Assembly (NCBI RefSeq): GCF_006715045.1
Contig: NZ_VFML01000001.1
Location: forward strand, 2,758,501 to 2,822,500
Direction: 5' to 3'
Source of the DNA: Amycolatopsis cihanbeyliensis
GTDB lineage: Bacteria; Actinomycetota; Actinomycetes; Mycobacteriales; Pseudonocardiaceae
DNA length: 64,000 nt
The translations under genes were made by a program, and so were the position numbers. Below, one piece after another: positions 26,513-34,568 of the stretch (position 1 is its first letter; each line of letters starts with the position of its first letter). Under the pieces are notes generated by a model. The model saw only the letters and a list, made by a program, of their open reading frames with translations, was not told the origin of the DNA and made no database searches.

Positions 26513-27379
26513 TCAAGAGACAGGGAGTCCTGGGAGGACATTGTCGGTCTTGTCGTTGCGGCGCACATCGCTCCACTCCGGGTCGGTGCACAGTCCGCAG
26601 GACGGGCCGGTGAACTCGACCTTGGCCTGCTCGTCGCCCATCAGCCGATAAGCGAACCACGCCGTCAGGACGCCACGGAACCGGCCGCCGTTCCCGGCTG
26701 GCTCGAAGTGCCCGGCACCGGCGAGTTCGGCGTAGACCGCGGGAACCTGGATGGCCGCCTCATAGAACGGAAGCACGATCGTCCCAGGCTTGACGATCTT
26801 GTCGTCCTGCCCGGCGAGGAACAGTGTGGGGCCGTGCAGCGCGCTCGAGTCGGCGAGTGGCCCGGGCTGCAACGCGATCGTCGTGGTGATGACCGGGTCG
26901 GTGCCCGCATTGATCGCACCGGCACCGCCCTGCGAATGCCCGGCAGAACCGATCGCGCCCGTGTCGACCTTCTGGTAGTACAAGCTGCCCGGCCGGTCGT
27001 TCTCCCGGACGAGCCACCGAGCGCCGTCCAGCATCGCCTGCCCGCTGTTGGCGAACGGGGTGTTCGCCGCCGCGACGATGAACCCGTACGAAGCCCAGTG
27101 CCGCAGCAAACCGTCATACGCCACAGGTGTCGCGCCCGTGCCGTTCCCCCAGACGATCACCGGATGCTTGCCACCCTGCTCGGCGAGGCCGGCAGGCCGG
27201 TAGAAGGTATGTGCGAGCCCGACTTCCACGACCACCTCTGAGGGCCCCGGATCAGCCCAATGTTCCGCGACCGAAACAACCGCCGAATCAGCGGCCCCCA
27301 CGCCTTGCGCGGGCGGCACAACCAGCACCATCGCGACCGCGACCACGACAGCGAGCAGGAGACCACGAAGACGAAGCAT
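26513..27379 (-). CDS. Secreted dienelactone-hydrolase/cutinase-like alpha/beta-hydrolase
   Basis: Exported hydrolase of 288 residues. Signal peptide LLLAVVVAVAMVLVVPPAQGVGA. The fold carries HPVIVWGNGTGATPVAYDGLLRHWASYGFIVAAANT, nucleophile Ser in GSAGHSQGGAGAI (about 145), Asp in FLAGQDDKIV and His in ELAGAGHFEPAG, a complete triad. The layout is that of secreted polyester/cutinase-like and platelet-activating-factor-acetylhydrolase-like enzymes. The C-terminus has two Cys (GPSCGLCTDPEW) that may form a disulfide. The operator-like palindrome sits on its leader, so expression is probably repressed by the downstream TetR. Confidence 0.83.
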   Translation of the reverse strand: MLRLRGLLLAVVVAVAMVLVVPPAQGVGAADSAVVSVAEHWADPGPSEVVVEVGLAHTFYRPAGLAEQGGKHPVIVWGNGTGATPVAYDGLLRHWASYGFIVAAANTPFANSGQAMLDGARWLVRENDRPGSLYYQKVDTGAIGSAGHSQGGAGAINAGTDPVITTTIALQPGPLADSSALHGPTLFLAGQDDKIVKPGTIVLPFYEAAIQVPAVYAELAGAGHFEPAGNGGRFRGVLTAWFAYRLMGDEQAKVEFTGPSCGLCTDPEWSDVRRNDKTDNVLPGLPVS

Positions 27380-27388
27380 CCTACATCC

Positions 27389-27408
27389 TCCCTAACGACT
27401 GTTAGGGA
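27389..27408. promoter_or_regulatory. Perfect 20-bp operator palindrome upstream of secreted hydrolase
   Basis: TCCCTAAC-GACT-GTTAGGGA is a perfect inverted repeat ending 10 bp before the hydrolase ATG and overlapping its AGGGAGG ribosome-site region. Typical of a TetR operator; the TetR gene is the next gene downstream. Confidence 0.7.
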
Positions 27409-27508
27409 CAGTTGCAGCACGGCCCACCACTGTCAACCAGCCCCTGGCACCCCTTCCAAGTGACACGCGTGACCAGCCGAAGCAGCACGCGGAGCCGATC
27501 AGGCAGGC

Positions 27509-27832
27509 GTGACCGACAGCGATCGTGAGCGCGAGGCGCGGTTCCAGTGGCCGGTGACCGAGCACGTCGTGTCGGCCGCGCTGGCCGGACACGAGCTACG
27601 CGCCACGTCCATGGAGATCGACGAAGAACGGCAACTGCGCCCCGCCGCCGACGACATCACCGGTCACCTCGTTCAGGATTGCGGCCACATCGTTCCACTG
27701 GACCGGCCCGAGGCACTGCTCCGCCTCCCGGCCCCTTCCTCACCGCCGACCAGCACGACGGATCGCGTGATCGCACACTTCCGCGGTAGCCGGGTGATAC
27801 TCACATCGGCAGAAGAGTGCGCAGTGAGGTGA
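27509..27832 (+). pseudogene. Alpha/beta-hydrolase C-terminal remnant
   Basis: An open frame of 107 codons whose middle reads LRPAADDITGHLVQDCGHIVPLDRPEALLRLPAP, the His-containing C-terminal end of an epoxide-hydrolase-like alpha/beta-hydrolase. The nucleophile and oxyanion regions are absent, and the end drifts into unrelated sequence. Probably a truncated relic, not a working gene. Confidence 0.5.
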
Positions 27833-28252
27833 TCTCACCGACTTTCACGTGATGCGGCCGTGCTCGAAATGGGTGAGGACGAGCGCGGCTTGGACGATGG
27901 TGCCGATCTTGCGGGGGCTGGGCCGAGCACGCTGATCCCTCGCTGAAGCTGTGTTCGAGTCATCCCAGGGTAAGCGCGCGCCGACAACGCTGCACAGGTG
28001 GCCAGGACCAGGGTGGATTCGCTGCTCTCCTCTGTTGCGGTCGACTGTGCTACGTTCGCAATGGCGTCGAGCGTCCGAGGTCCCGGTGCCTCCGCTGACG
28101 ACGCCGAGGGTGTGGGGCACCCGCTTCACGCAATCACACGGTGTAACCTGTGCAGACGTGACCATCAGCGGGCCGGGCCCGCAGAAATGGATCACGAATG
28201 CCTTCCACTCCGCGCCGCAAGCTTCGGCTGGGCCGCTGCACACCCAGTCAGC
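27833..28252. other. Intergenic stretch, no gene seen
   Basis: About 420 bp with only composition-driven open frames. Near its left edge (27802-27818) it holds ATCGGCAGAAGAGTGCG, which resembles the left end of the repeat family found at 54.8 and 58.0 kb. Confidence 0.4.
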
Positions 28253-28370
28253 AACGACCAACAGCGGCGTCTACTCAACCAGGCGATCTTCCACGCCCTC
28301 TACATCGAGGACGACAAGATCACAGACGGTGATCTCCGTGAGCCCTTCAGCACGCTCCACACCATCCAAG
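28253..28370 (+). pseudogene. Serine-recombinase C-terminal remnant
   Basis: On the plus strand RRLLNQAIFHALYIEDDKITDGDLREPFSTLH matches the C-terminal tail of large serine recombinases (family pattern RRLxNQAFFxxxYIDEDxxVxxxxxxPF). The catalytic domain is absent. It lies about 140 bp from the 3' end of tRNA-Ala, so an integrated element probably once ended here. Confidence 0.6.
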
Positions 28371-28401
28371 GTCAGCGGACCGCAGCAACCGGCGCGGAGG
28401 G

Positions 28402-28439
28402 CACAAACAAAAGGACCAACCGCGATGCGGATGGTCCTT
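28402..28439 (-). terminator. Rho-independent terminator of tRNA-Ala
   Basis: Minus strand: AAGGACCA and TGGTCCTT (28411-28418, 28432-28439) pair around an inner CCGC-GAT-GCGG hairpin, followed on the minus strand by TTTTGTTTG. Located about 70 bp beyond the tRNA 3' end, in the right direction. Confidence 0.75.
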
Positions 28440-28511
28440 GCTCACCATCAGGCGTCGCGGTCCTACTTCGCGGCCTTCATTCAGACACTTGTTCTAGTAA
28501 GACCCCTAGGG

Positions 28512-28584
28512 TGGAGCTGAGGGGAATCGAACCCCTGACCTTCTCGATGCGAACGAGACGCGCTACCAACTGCGCTACAGCCCC
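28512..28584 (-). tRNA. tRNA-Ala (anticodon CGC)
   Basis: 73-nt cloverleaf read on the minus strand. Acceptor GGGGCTG pairs with CAGCTCC (one G-U), D-stem GCGC/GCGC, anticodon stem TCTCG/CGAGA with loop TTCGCAT (anticodon CGC, reading GCG), T-arm AGGGG-TTCGATT-CCCCT, discriminator A. CCA is not encoded. Confidence 0.95.
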
Positions 28585-28641
28585 TTGGCGGAAGCTCGAC
28601 GAGCATAACAGCCGGTGCCGGCCCGCCGAACGGGTGGGTCC

Positions 28642-29574
28642 CTACTCGCCTGCCGCTCGCCGGAAGGGGGCTGGACCGGGTTCGTCGAGCTCGTGGAACG
28701 CCGGGTCCTCGTCGTCGGGGTCCACCACGACGGCGTTCTGCCGGGTGCGGGCGGTCGGCATGGGCTGGCGCTCCACGCCGGGGATCTCCCTGCGCGGCGT
28801 AGGTGGCGCGGGCGCCGGAGCCGGTGCCGCGGCCTGCGCGGCCGACTCCTGGGGGTCCGCGCGGGGGCTGCGACCGGAGGCGTTGAACCTGGCCATCCGC
28901 CGCTGCCGGATCTCCTCCTCGATCCGGACCTGCCTGCGCAAATAGACCAGGTACCCCACCAGGGTGAGGTCGACGGCGCCGTGCACCCACCACAGCACCG
29001 GCAGCAGGAACCCGGCGAGTGCCCCGGTGACCACGGCGACCAGCAGCAGCGCGACCACTACGCGCTGGCGGTAGGCATACTTGGCGCGGGCGGCGATCTC
29101 GGCGGCCTCGGGGTCGAACCCGCCGCGGCCAGGCCGATACGGGCGGCCCGAACCGGCTCCACGGTCGGACCCGCCGGTAGCGCGCGGATGCGCGGTCTCC
29201 TCGGGCGCCATCGGTTCCTCGTCGGAGAGGTCGTCGAGCTCATCGACGTCATCATCGAGATCGGCGTCGAAGCCGTCCTCGACGTCCTCATCGAGGTCGG
29301 CCGGGTCATCGATGTCCCGGGCATGATAGTCCGCCGCGCCCGGGGCGTCCTCGTCCTCGGCCGGCGTGTCCCGTTCTGACTGCGCGTTTTCGGACAAGGC
29401 GAACTCCTTCCGCCGACTGACGAACGCGCCGTTCCCCCTCCCGCTCCGCACGACCCTCGCCGCCAGTGCGGAATCGTTGGTCCGTGCGATTTCCTGGCGC
29501 TTGCGCGCGATCATCGGAACAAGAACGACGAGCCATGCCGCGGCAAGCGCGACAATGATCAACGAGCTCGGCAT
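28642..29574 (-). CDS. glpR: GlpR/SepX-like divisome membrane protein
   Basis: 310-residue membrane protein. It has an N-terminal transmembrane helix (LIIVALAAAWLVVLVPMIA), a strikingly acidic linker at about 70-125 (runs of Asp/Glu), a conserved KYAYRQRVVVALLLVAVVTGALAGFLLPVLWWVHGAVDLTLVGYLVYL double-helix segment at about 175-215, and a Pro/Ala-rich tail. This is the layout of the actinobacterial Rv0996/SepX/GlpR family, described as membrane partner of the MoeA-like protein Glp and of FtsZ-ring components. Its glp partner lies two genes upstream in the same direction, which strengthens the call. The role in septation is taken from family knowledge. Confidence 0.8.
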   Translation of the reverse strand: MPSSLIIVALAAAWLVVLVPMIARKRQEIARTNDSALAARVVRSGRGNGAFVSRRKEFALSENAQSERDTPAEDEDAPGAADYHARDIDDPADLDEDVEDGFDADLDDDVDELDDLSDEEPMAPEETAHPRATGGSDRGAGSGRPYRPGRGGFDPEAAEIAARAKYAYRQRVVVALLLVAVVTGALAGFLLPVLWWVHGAVDLTLVGYLVYLRRQVRIEEEIRQRRMARFNASGRSPRADPQESAAQAAAPAPAPAPPTPRREIPGVERQPMPTARTRQNAVVVDPDDEDPAFHELDEPGPAPFRRAAGE

Positions 29575-29709
29575 CTCCCGTCACCTCCCCCGACTACGAC
29601 TCCTGTAGTCACGCTAGCCACAGGAGTAACAGATCGAGCGGAGGCACGCCGGAACGGATCTTGAAAAGGAGTCACCGAATACGGTGAAGATCACAGCGGG
29701 TGTGTAACG

Positions 29710-30393
29710 CTAGCCTGCCTGTTCGGCCAGCCCGGCCGCGACGAGCTGCCGCACCAAGCCTTCGCCGGTTTCCTCCGCTGTCAACGCGAAGCACAGGTGG
29801 TCACGCCAGTCCCCCGCGACATCGAGGTAACGCTGGAACAGCCCTTCCTTCCGGAAGCCCACCTTGGCGAGCACGCGCAGGCTCGCGGTGTTCTCCGGCC
29901 GCACGGTTGCCTCGATCCGGTGCAATCCCGCGTCACCGAACGCATGATCGACGGCCAGTGCGACGGCCCCGGTCGCCAGCCCCTTGCCCGCCAGTTCCGC
30001 CGACACCCAGTAGCCGATCCACGCCGAGCGCAACGAGGACCTGATGACATTGCCCAGGGTGAGCTGCCCGGCGAACCGCCCGTCCAGGGTGATCGCGAAC
30101 GGCAGGCAGTACCCTCGCCTTGCCAGCCCGCGCAATGCCCACCACTGCGCCACCCAGGCCGACAGCCCGTTGCGCTCCTGCCAGCTCCCGGTCGCGGTCG
30201 GCTCCCAGTTCTCCAGGTAGATCCGGTCCCGCAGCCGGATGCGGCTCCACTCCGCGCCGTCCCGCAACCGCACCGGTCGTAGCGCGAGCTGCCCGCCGGC
30301 GACCCGGAGCGGCCCCACCCTCGCGGGCCAGCCGGGGTGGCGTGGTTCGACCGTGTACTGCGCGGGCTGCCCCGGTGTGGACATGTCCACCAC
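29710..30393 (-). CDS. RimJ/RimL-type GNAT acetyltransferase
   Basis: 227-residue GNAT N-acetyltransferase. Visible features: LRPVRLRDGAEWSRIRLRDRIYLENWEPT, strand-turn AGQLTLGNVIRSSLRSAWIGYWVSAELAGKGLATGAVALAVDHAFGDAGLHRIEATVRPENTASLRVLAKVGFRKEG, which is the RimJ/L acetyl-CoA-binding V(x)4-GKGLA/TG motif and the late NxxSxRVLxKxGF. It would acetylate an N-terminal amine or side chain using acetyl-CoA. It follows glp with almost no gap; the same gene order occurs in mycobacteria (Rv0995). Target unknown. An ATG at 30384 is an alternative start. Confidence 0.88.
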   Translation of the reverse strand: MVDMSTPGQPAQYTVEPRHPGWPARVGPLRVAGGQLALRPVRLRDGAEWSRIRLRDRIYLENWEPTATGSWQERNGLSAWVAQWWALRGLARRGYCLPFAITLDGRFAGQLTLGNVIRSSLRSAWIGYWVSAELAGKGLATGAVALAVDHAFGDAGLHRIEATVRPENTASLRVLAKVGFRKEGLFQRYLDVAGDWRDHLCFALTAEETGEGLVRQLVAAGLAEQAG

Positions 30394-30397
30394 GACG

Positions 30398-31684
30398 CTA
30401 CGCGCGCTGGGCGAGGAAGGTCACGTTCACCTGCTCACCGGCAGCCACCTCGGTCAGGTCCTCCTCCACGGTGATCAGGCAGTTCGCCTCGGCCAGCGAG
30501 GCAAGCAGGTGCGCCCCGGACGTGCCCAGCGGCTGTACCAGGTACTCGCCGTTGGACTCGTCCCGCAGCAGCTGCCCCCGCAGGAAGCCCTTCCGGCCGG
30601 CGGCTGAGGTGATCGGGGACAGCAACCGGGCACCGACCACCCTGCGGTGCGGGTTACGGGTACCCCGCGCGAGCCGGATCAGCGGCCGGATCAGCACTTC
30701 GAACACCACCAGCGCACTCATCGGGTTCGCGGGCAGCAGGAAGGTCGGCACCGAGTCCGGGCCCAGCCTGCCGAAGCCCTGCACCGAACCGGGATGCATG
30801 GCGACCCTGGTCATGTCGATCCGGCCGAGGTCGGACAGCGTGGCCCGGACCTCCTCGCCCGCGTTCCCGCCCGCACCGCCCGCCACCACGACGACCTCGG
30901 ACATCAGCAGCCTGCCCTCGACGGTCTCCCGCAGCTTCCGCGCGTCGCTGGGCACGATGCCGACCCTGCTGACCTCCGCGCCGGCGTCCCGCGCCGCCGC
31001 GGCGAGGGCATAGGAGTTGACGTCGTACACCTGACCGACCGAGGGGGTGCGGTCGATGTCCACCAGCTCGTCGCCCACCGAGACGACCGACACCCGGGGC
31101 CGGGGGTAGACCAGCACCTTGGAGCGCCCGACCGCGGCCAGCAGCCCGACCTGCGCCGAACCGATGGTGTCACCCTGCCGGACCGCCACATCGCCGATCT
31201 GCACGTCCTCCCCGGTACGCCGGACGTACCCGGCCGAGGGCACACCCTGGTGCACGGTCACCCGTGCCTGGTGGCCGTCGGAATAGGAGGTGGGCACCAC
31301 CGCGTCGGCCAGGGTCGGCAGCGGGGCTCCGGTGGCAACCCGCACGGCCTGCCCGGGCTGCAGCCTGCGCGGCTGCCGTGAACCGGCCGGGATCTCCCCG
31401 ACCACCGGCAGCTGGACGGGCTCCTCCCCCGCGGTGCGCACGTCCACGCTGCGCACCGCGTAACCGTCCACCGCGGCCTGGTCGAAGCCGGGCAGGGCGT
31501 CCTCGGCCACGACCTCCTCCGCGCACAGCAGCCCCTGAGCCTCCGAGATCGCCACCCGCACCGGCCGCGGGCGCACCGCGGCGTCGAGCACGAGCGAGAG
31601 CTGCCGATCGGCAGGGCGGAACTCGGTCGCGGGCTCGGTCGCGTCCGGTTTCTCAGTGGCGTAGGTCGGCTCGGGTCCGGTCAT
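30398..31684 (-). CDS. glp: Glp: gephyrin/MoeA-like protein
   Basis: 428-residue MoeA-fold protein. The fold is complete (FDQAAVDGYAVRS near 70, RRTGEDVQIGD, VSVVSVGDELV, VYDVNSYALAAAARDAGAEV, LPANPMSALVVFEVLIRPLI). But the molybdopterin-site loop that reads SGGVSxGExD in true MoeA is here VVAGGAGGNAGEEVRATL, and LPGNP has become LPANP. Such degeneracy fits the non-catalytic gephyrin-like Glp that binds FtsZ in Corynebacterium more than a molybdenum-insertion enzyme. It shares a 4-bp overlap with galU and lies in the operon with glpR. A residual Moco role cannot be excluded. Confidence 0.78.
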   Translation of the reverse strand: MTGPEPTYATEKPDATEPATEFRPADRQLSLVLDAAVRPRPVRVAISEAQGLLCAEEVVAEDALPGFDQAAVDGYAVRSVDVRTAGEEPVQLPVVGEIPAGSRQPRRLQPGQAVRVATGAPLPTLADAVVPTSYSDGHQARVTVHQGVPSAGYVRRTGEDVQIGDVAVRQGDTIGSAQVGLLAAVGRSKVLVYPRPRVSVVSVGDELVDIDRTPSVGQVYDVNSYALAAAARDAGAEVSRVGIVPSDARKLRETVEGRLLMSEVVVVAGGAGGNAGEEVRATLSDLGRIDMTRVAMHPGSVQGFGRLGPDSVPTFLLPANPMSALVVFEVLIRPLIRLARGTRNPHRRVVGARLLSPITSAAGRKGFLRGQLLRDESNGEYLVQPLGTSGAHLLASLAEANCLITVEEDLTEVAAGEQVNVTFLAQRA

Positions 31685-32586
31685 GAGCGTAGAGTTCCGA
31701 TTCGTTCTGCTAGCCAGGTACGCAGGGATGGCCCGTACTCAGGATCCTCGAGGGCGAAGTCCACCGCAGCACGGAGGAACCCACCGGGGTTACCGAGGTC
31801 GTGTCTGCCGCCCCGGTGGACCACGACATGCACTGGATGTCCCTCCTCGATCAGCAGCGCAACGGCGTCGGTCAGCTGCAGTTCCCCGCCCGAACCGGGG
31901 GTGATCCGGCCGAGCGCGTCGAAGATCGCCCGGTCCAGCAGGTACCGGCCCGCGGCGGCGAGGGTGGACGGCGCCTGGTCCGGCGCGGGCTTCTCCACCA
32001 TGCCGTGCACGCGCTTGACGTCGTCATCGGCGGTCTCGGCGACATCGAACACCCCGTAGGCGGAGATCTGCTCGCGCGGCACGTCGAACGCGCACAGCAC
32101 GCTGCCACCGTGCGCGGCGCGCACCTCGGCCATCCGGCTGAGCACTCCGGTCGGCAGCACCAGGTCGTCCGGCAGCAGCACGGCCACGCAGGTGTCCTCG
32201 GGGCCGAGGTTGGGCTCGGCCTGCGCCACGGCGTGTCCGAGGCCGAGCGCCTCGTGCTGGATCGCCACCTCGACGTCCAGCAGTCCCGGCCCCCTGCGCA
32301 CCTTCTCCAGCAGTGCGGTCTTGCCCTTGCGCTCCAGCGTCTCCTCCAGCTCCGGCGAGCCACGGAAGTAGCCGACCACCGCCTCCTTACCCGGCGAGGT
32401 CACGATCACCAGGCGTTTCGCGCCCGACTCCGCGGCCTCACCGGCCACCAGCTCGATCCCCGGCGTGTCCACCACCGGGAGCAGTTCCTTGGGTACGACC
32501 TTGGTGGTCGGCAGGAACCTGGTGCCGAGGCCCGCGGCCGGCACGATCGCGGTTCGGAACGTCTGGTCTGTTTCGGCGCCCGTCAT
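31681..32586 (-). CDS. galU: UTP-glucose-1-phosphate uridylyltransferase
   Basis: Cytosolic enzyme (301 residues) making UDP-glucose from UTP and glucose-1-phosphate. The start at ATG 32586 precedes TFRTAIVPAAGLGTRFLPTTKVVPKELLPVVDTP, the nucleotidyltransferase signature with GLGTRFLP and KELLP. Later VLLPDDLVL (metal Asp) and VEKP are in place. Full length and well conserved. Supplies UDP-glucose for cell-wall glycans and, with galT at 46 kb, for the Leloir pathway. Overlaps glp by 4 bp; divergent from the folate gene. Confidence 0.95.
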   Translation of the reverse strand: MTGAETDQTFRTAIVPAAGLGTRFLPTTKVVPKELLPVVDTPGIELVAGEAAESGAKRLVIVTSPGKEAVVGYFRGSPELEETLERKGKTALLEKVRRGPGLLDVEVAIQHEALGLGHAVAQAEPNLGPEDTCVAVLLPDDLVLPTGVLSRMAEVRAAHGGSVLCAFDVPREQISAYGVFDVAETADDDVKRVHGMVEKPAPDQAPSTLAAAGRYLLDRAIFDALGRITPGSGGELQLTDAVALLIEEGHPVHVVVHRGGRHDLGNPGGFLRAAVDFALEDPEYGPSLRTWLAERIGTLRS

Positions 32587-32607
32587 GGGCGCAAAGCCTA
32601 ACCTGGG

Positions 32608-33213
32608 GTGGTGCATGGTTGCGGCAATGAGCGCCCCGGCAAGGCCGAGTGGCGCGAATGGTTGACGGCCCGGCGGGCGGAGGTCTCGGTCCAGCAGCGG
32701 GTCGGCGAGGCGAGCGCACTGGCCACGGCGGTGGCGGAGATCACGGCGGAGGTGGTCTGCTGCTACCTGCCGTTCGGGACCGAGCCCGGTTCGCTCGCCC
32801 TGCTCGACGTGCTGCGCGAGCGGGGAATCAGGGTGCTGCTCCCGGTGGTCCCCGGGGAACCCGGACCGCTGGACTGGGCCGAGTACACCGGGACATCCGG
32901 CCTGGTCAGCGGCAGGTTCCGCGGGTTGCTGGAGCCCGCGGGAACGCGGCTGGGCCCGGCCGCCCTCGGCACGGCCGGGGTGGTGCTGGTGCCCGCGCTC
33001 GCGGTCGACCGCGCGGGGGTACGGCTGGGCAGGGGCGCGGGCTACTACGACCGCTCGCTCGGCTTCGCCGCGCCGGACGCCCACCTGGTGGCCGTGGTCC
33101 GGGACGCCGAGCTGGTCGATCGCCTGCCCGCGGAGGAGCACGACATCCGCATGGCCGCCGCATTAACCCCCGGTCGGGGGATGGTTCGGTTACCCTCTCC
33201 CGATCCGGTGTGA
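32608..33213 (+). CDS. 5-formyltetrahydrofolate cyclo-ligase
   Basis: 201-residue enzyme that converts 5-formyl-THF to 5,10-methenyl-THF with ATP. Family marks: KAEWREWLTARRAEVS (basic N-terminal region), VCCYLPFGTEPGSLALLDVLRERGIRVLLPVV, VLVPALAVDRAGVRLGRGAGYYDRSL (ATP/Mg motif GRGxGYYDR). Start GTG 32608 lies 21 bp from the divergent galU ATG, so the two share a compact promoter; GTG 32611 is an alternative. Corresponds to Rv0992c in the mycobacterial order. Confidence 0.9.
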   Translation: MVHGCGNERPGKAEWREWLTARRAEVSVQQRVGEASALATAVAEITAEVVCCYLPFGTEPGSLALLDVLRERGIRVLLPVVPGEPGPLDWAEYTGTSGLVSGRFRGLLEPAGTRLGPAALGTAGVVLVPALAVDRAGVRLGRGAGYYDRSLGFAAPDAHLVAVVRDAELVDRLPAEEHDIRMAAALTPGRGMVRLPSPDPV

Positions 33214-33302
33214 CGAACCTACGTTTGCGCTTCGGGAACGCTGTACCGCAGAATTGCGTTAGCACTCTTGTACCCCGAGTGCCAGCGCGTGAAGGAGCAC
33301 CC

Positions 33303-33731
33303 GTGCCCACCTACCAGTACGCCTGTAAGGAATGCGACCACCGCTTCGAGACGGTGCAGTCGTTCTCCGACCCGAGCCTGACCGACTGCCCCGAGTGCTC
33401 GGGTACGCTGCGCAAGCTGTACGGCGCGGTCGGGGTGATCTTCAAGGGCAGCGGTTTCTACCGCAACGACGCGCGTTCCGACTCCGGGAAGTCCAGCCGG
33501 AACGGCTCCTCCACCGACTCCGCCGACGCAGGTGGCGGCGGCGAGACGGCGAAGTCCGAGAAGGCCGAGTCCGGTTCCGGCGGCTCGGACTCCGGGAAGT
33601 CCGAGGCCGCCAAGTCCTCCGGCTCCAGCGGCTCCGACAGCGGCGGTTCGTCCTCGTCCACCTCGTCCTCGGGGTCGGGCGGCTCGTCCGGATCCTCCTC
33701 CAGCACGAAGGCCACCGCCGCAGCGTCCTGA
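33303..33731 (+). CDS. FmdB-type zinc-ribbon protein with long Ser/Gly tail
   Basis: 142-residue protein. GTG start with AAGGAG ribosome site. The first 55 residues are a canonical FmdB zinc ribbon: PTYQYACKECDHRFETVQSFSDPSLTDCPECSG (CxxC...CxxC) then LRKLYGAVGVIFKGSGFYRND. From about residue 60 it becomes a low-complexity tail of Ser, Gly, Lys, Asp and Glu, far longer than the compact E. coli-like members, though extended tails occur in actinobacteria. Function of FmdB proteins is not settled; gene order matches Rv0991c. Confidence 0.88.
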   Translation: MPTYQYACKECDHRFETVQSFSDPSLTDCPECSGTLRKLYGAVGVIFKGSGFYRNDARSDSGKSSRNGSSTDSADAGGGGETAKSEKAESGSGGSDSGKSEAAKSSGSSGSDSGGSSSSTSSSGSGGSSGSSSSTKATAAAS

Positions 33732-33862
33732 CGGTTGTCCACATCGGCCGGGTTGTCCACAGCTCGGCCCTTCGCCGCTTTCCCGCGGGGTATGCCCCTG
33801 TCTAACGTCGGTTGAACCGAGTGGCGGACCGGCCGCCCTCGCGACCGGAAACGGGGGCGGTC

Positions 33863-34534
33863 ATGGGTGGAACATCCGACACCGACCGGCTACGGGACCG
33901 GGCATCGCCCGCGTGGCTGCGCGGCCTGCTCAGCGGCAGGCGTGCGGTGCTGCTGCGCCGCGCGCTCGCCGTGTTGCTGCTGGTCGCCGCCGGGACACTC
34001 GCCGTCTACCCCACCTCTGCCGATGGTGGTGACGAGGGGCTGCCGACCGTGGTGTCGGCGCGCGATCTCCCTTCCGGCGGGACGCTCCGCCCTGCCGACC
34101 TGCGCGTGGCGACGGTTCCCGCCGACCTGCGCCCGCACGGTGCACTGAGCGTTCCGGAGGCCGCCGCCGGCAGGGTGCTCACCGGTGCCGCCCGGGCAGG
34201 CGAGCCGATCACCGACGCCCGGCTGATGGATCCGGCGTCCACGGCACCCGGCACCTCCACGGTCCCGGTCCGGCTCGCCGACGCGGGCGTGGCCGAGCTA
34301 CTGCATTCCGGTCGCAGAGTGGATGTGGTGACGGTCGGCCCCGGCGAGGAGGGTCGAAAAGTGCTGCCCGGTCCCGCCACGGTGCTCACCGTGGCGGCCG
34401 CGGGCGACCAGCCACGGGACGGACCCGCGCGGCGCGAGGCCGAGCCGCTGGTGCTGCTGTCCGTGCCGGTGGAGGACGCGACCCGACTCGCTGCCGTATC
34501 GCTGGCCCACCCGGTAGCCATTACCCTCCGGTAG
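33863..34534 (+). CDS. SAF-domain membrane-anchored protein (CpaB/RcpC-like)
   Basis: 223 residues from ATG 33863 (in-frame GTG 33821 or TTG 33812 would lengthen it). An N-terminal Arg-rich region and one membrane helix (AVLLLVAAGTLAVYP) precede a SAF domain (VVSARDLPSGGTLRPADLRVATVPADLRPHGAL) and a second half typical of Flp-pilus CpaB/RcpC proteins (TSTVPVRLADAGVAELLHSGRRVDVVTVG). No pilus genes are nearby; actinobacteria often keep a stand-alone copy here, between FmdB and mscL. Extracytoplasmic, role unknown. Confidence 0.82.
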   Translation: MGGTSDTDRLRDRASPAWLRGLLSGRRAVLLRRALAVLLLVAAGTLAVYPTSADGGDEGLPTVVSARDLPSGGTLRPADLRVATVPADLRPHGALSVPEAAAGRVLTGAARAGEPITDARLMDPASTAPGTSTVPVRLADAGVAELLHSGRRVDVVTVGPGEEGRKVLPGPATVLTVAAAGDQPRDGPARREAEPLVLLSVPVEDATRLAAVSLAHPVAITLR

Positions 34535-34568
34535 CGATTTCCGGAACCGGCGCAGCGGGAGTAAAGGC

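Noticed and set aside
26442..26660. Longer N-terminus for the TetR protein starting at 26660
   Set aside because: It would overlap the hydrolase gene by about 150 bp and adds Arg-rich sequence without homology.
30398..31684. Straight molybdopterin molybdotransferase (MoeA) annotation
   Set aside because: The active-site loop is degenerate and the operon partner is GlpR/SepX-like, so Glp is the better call, though not proven.
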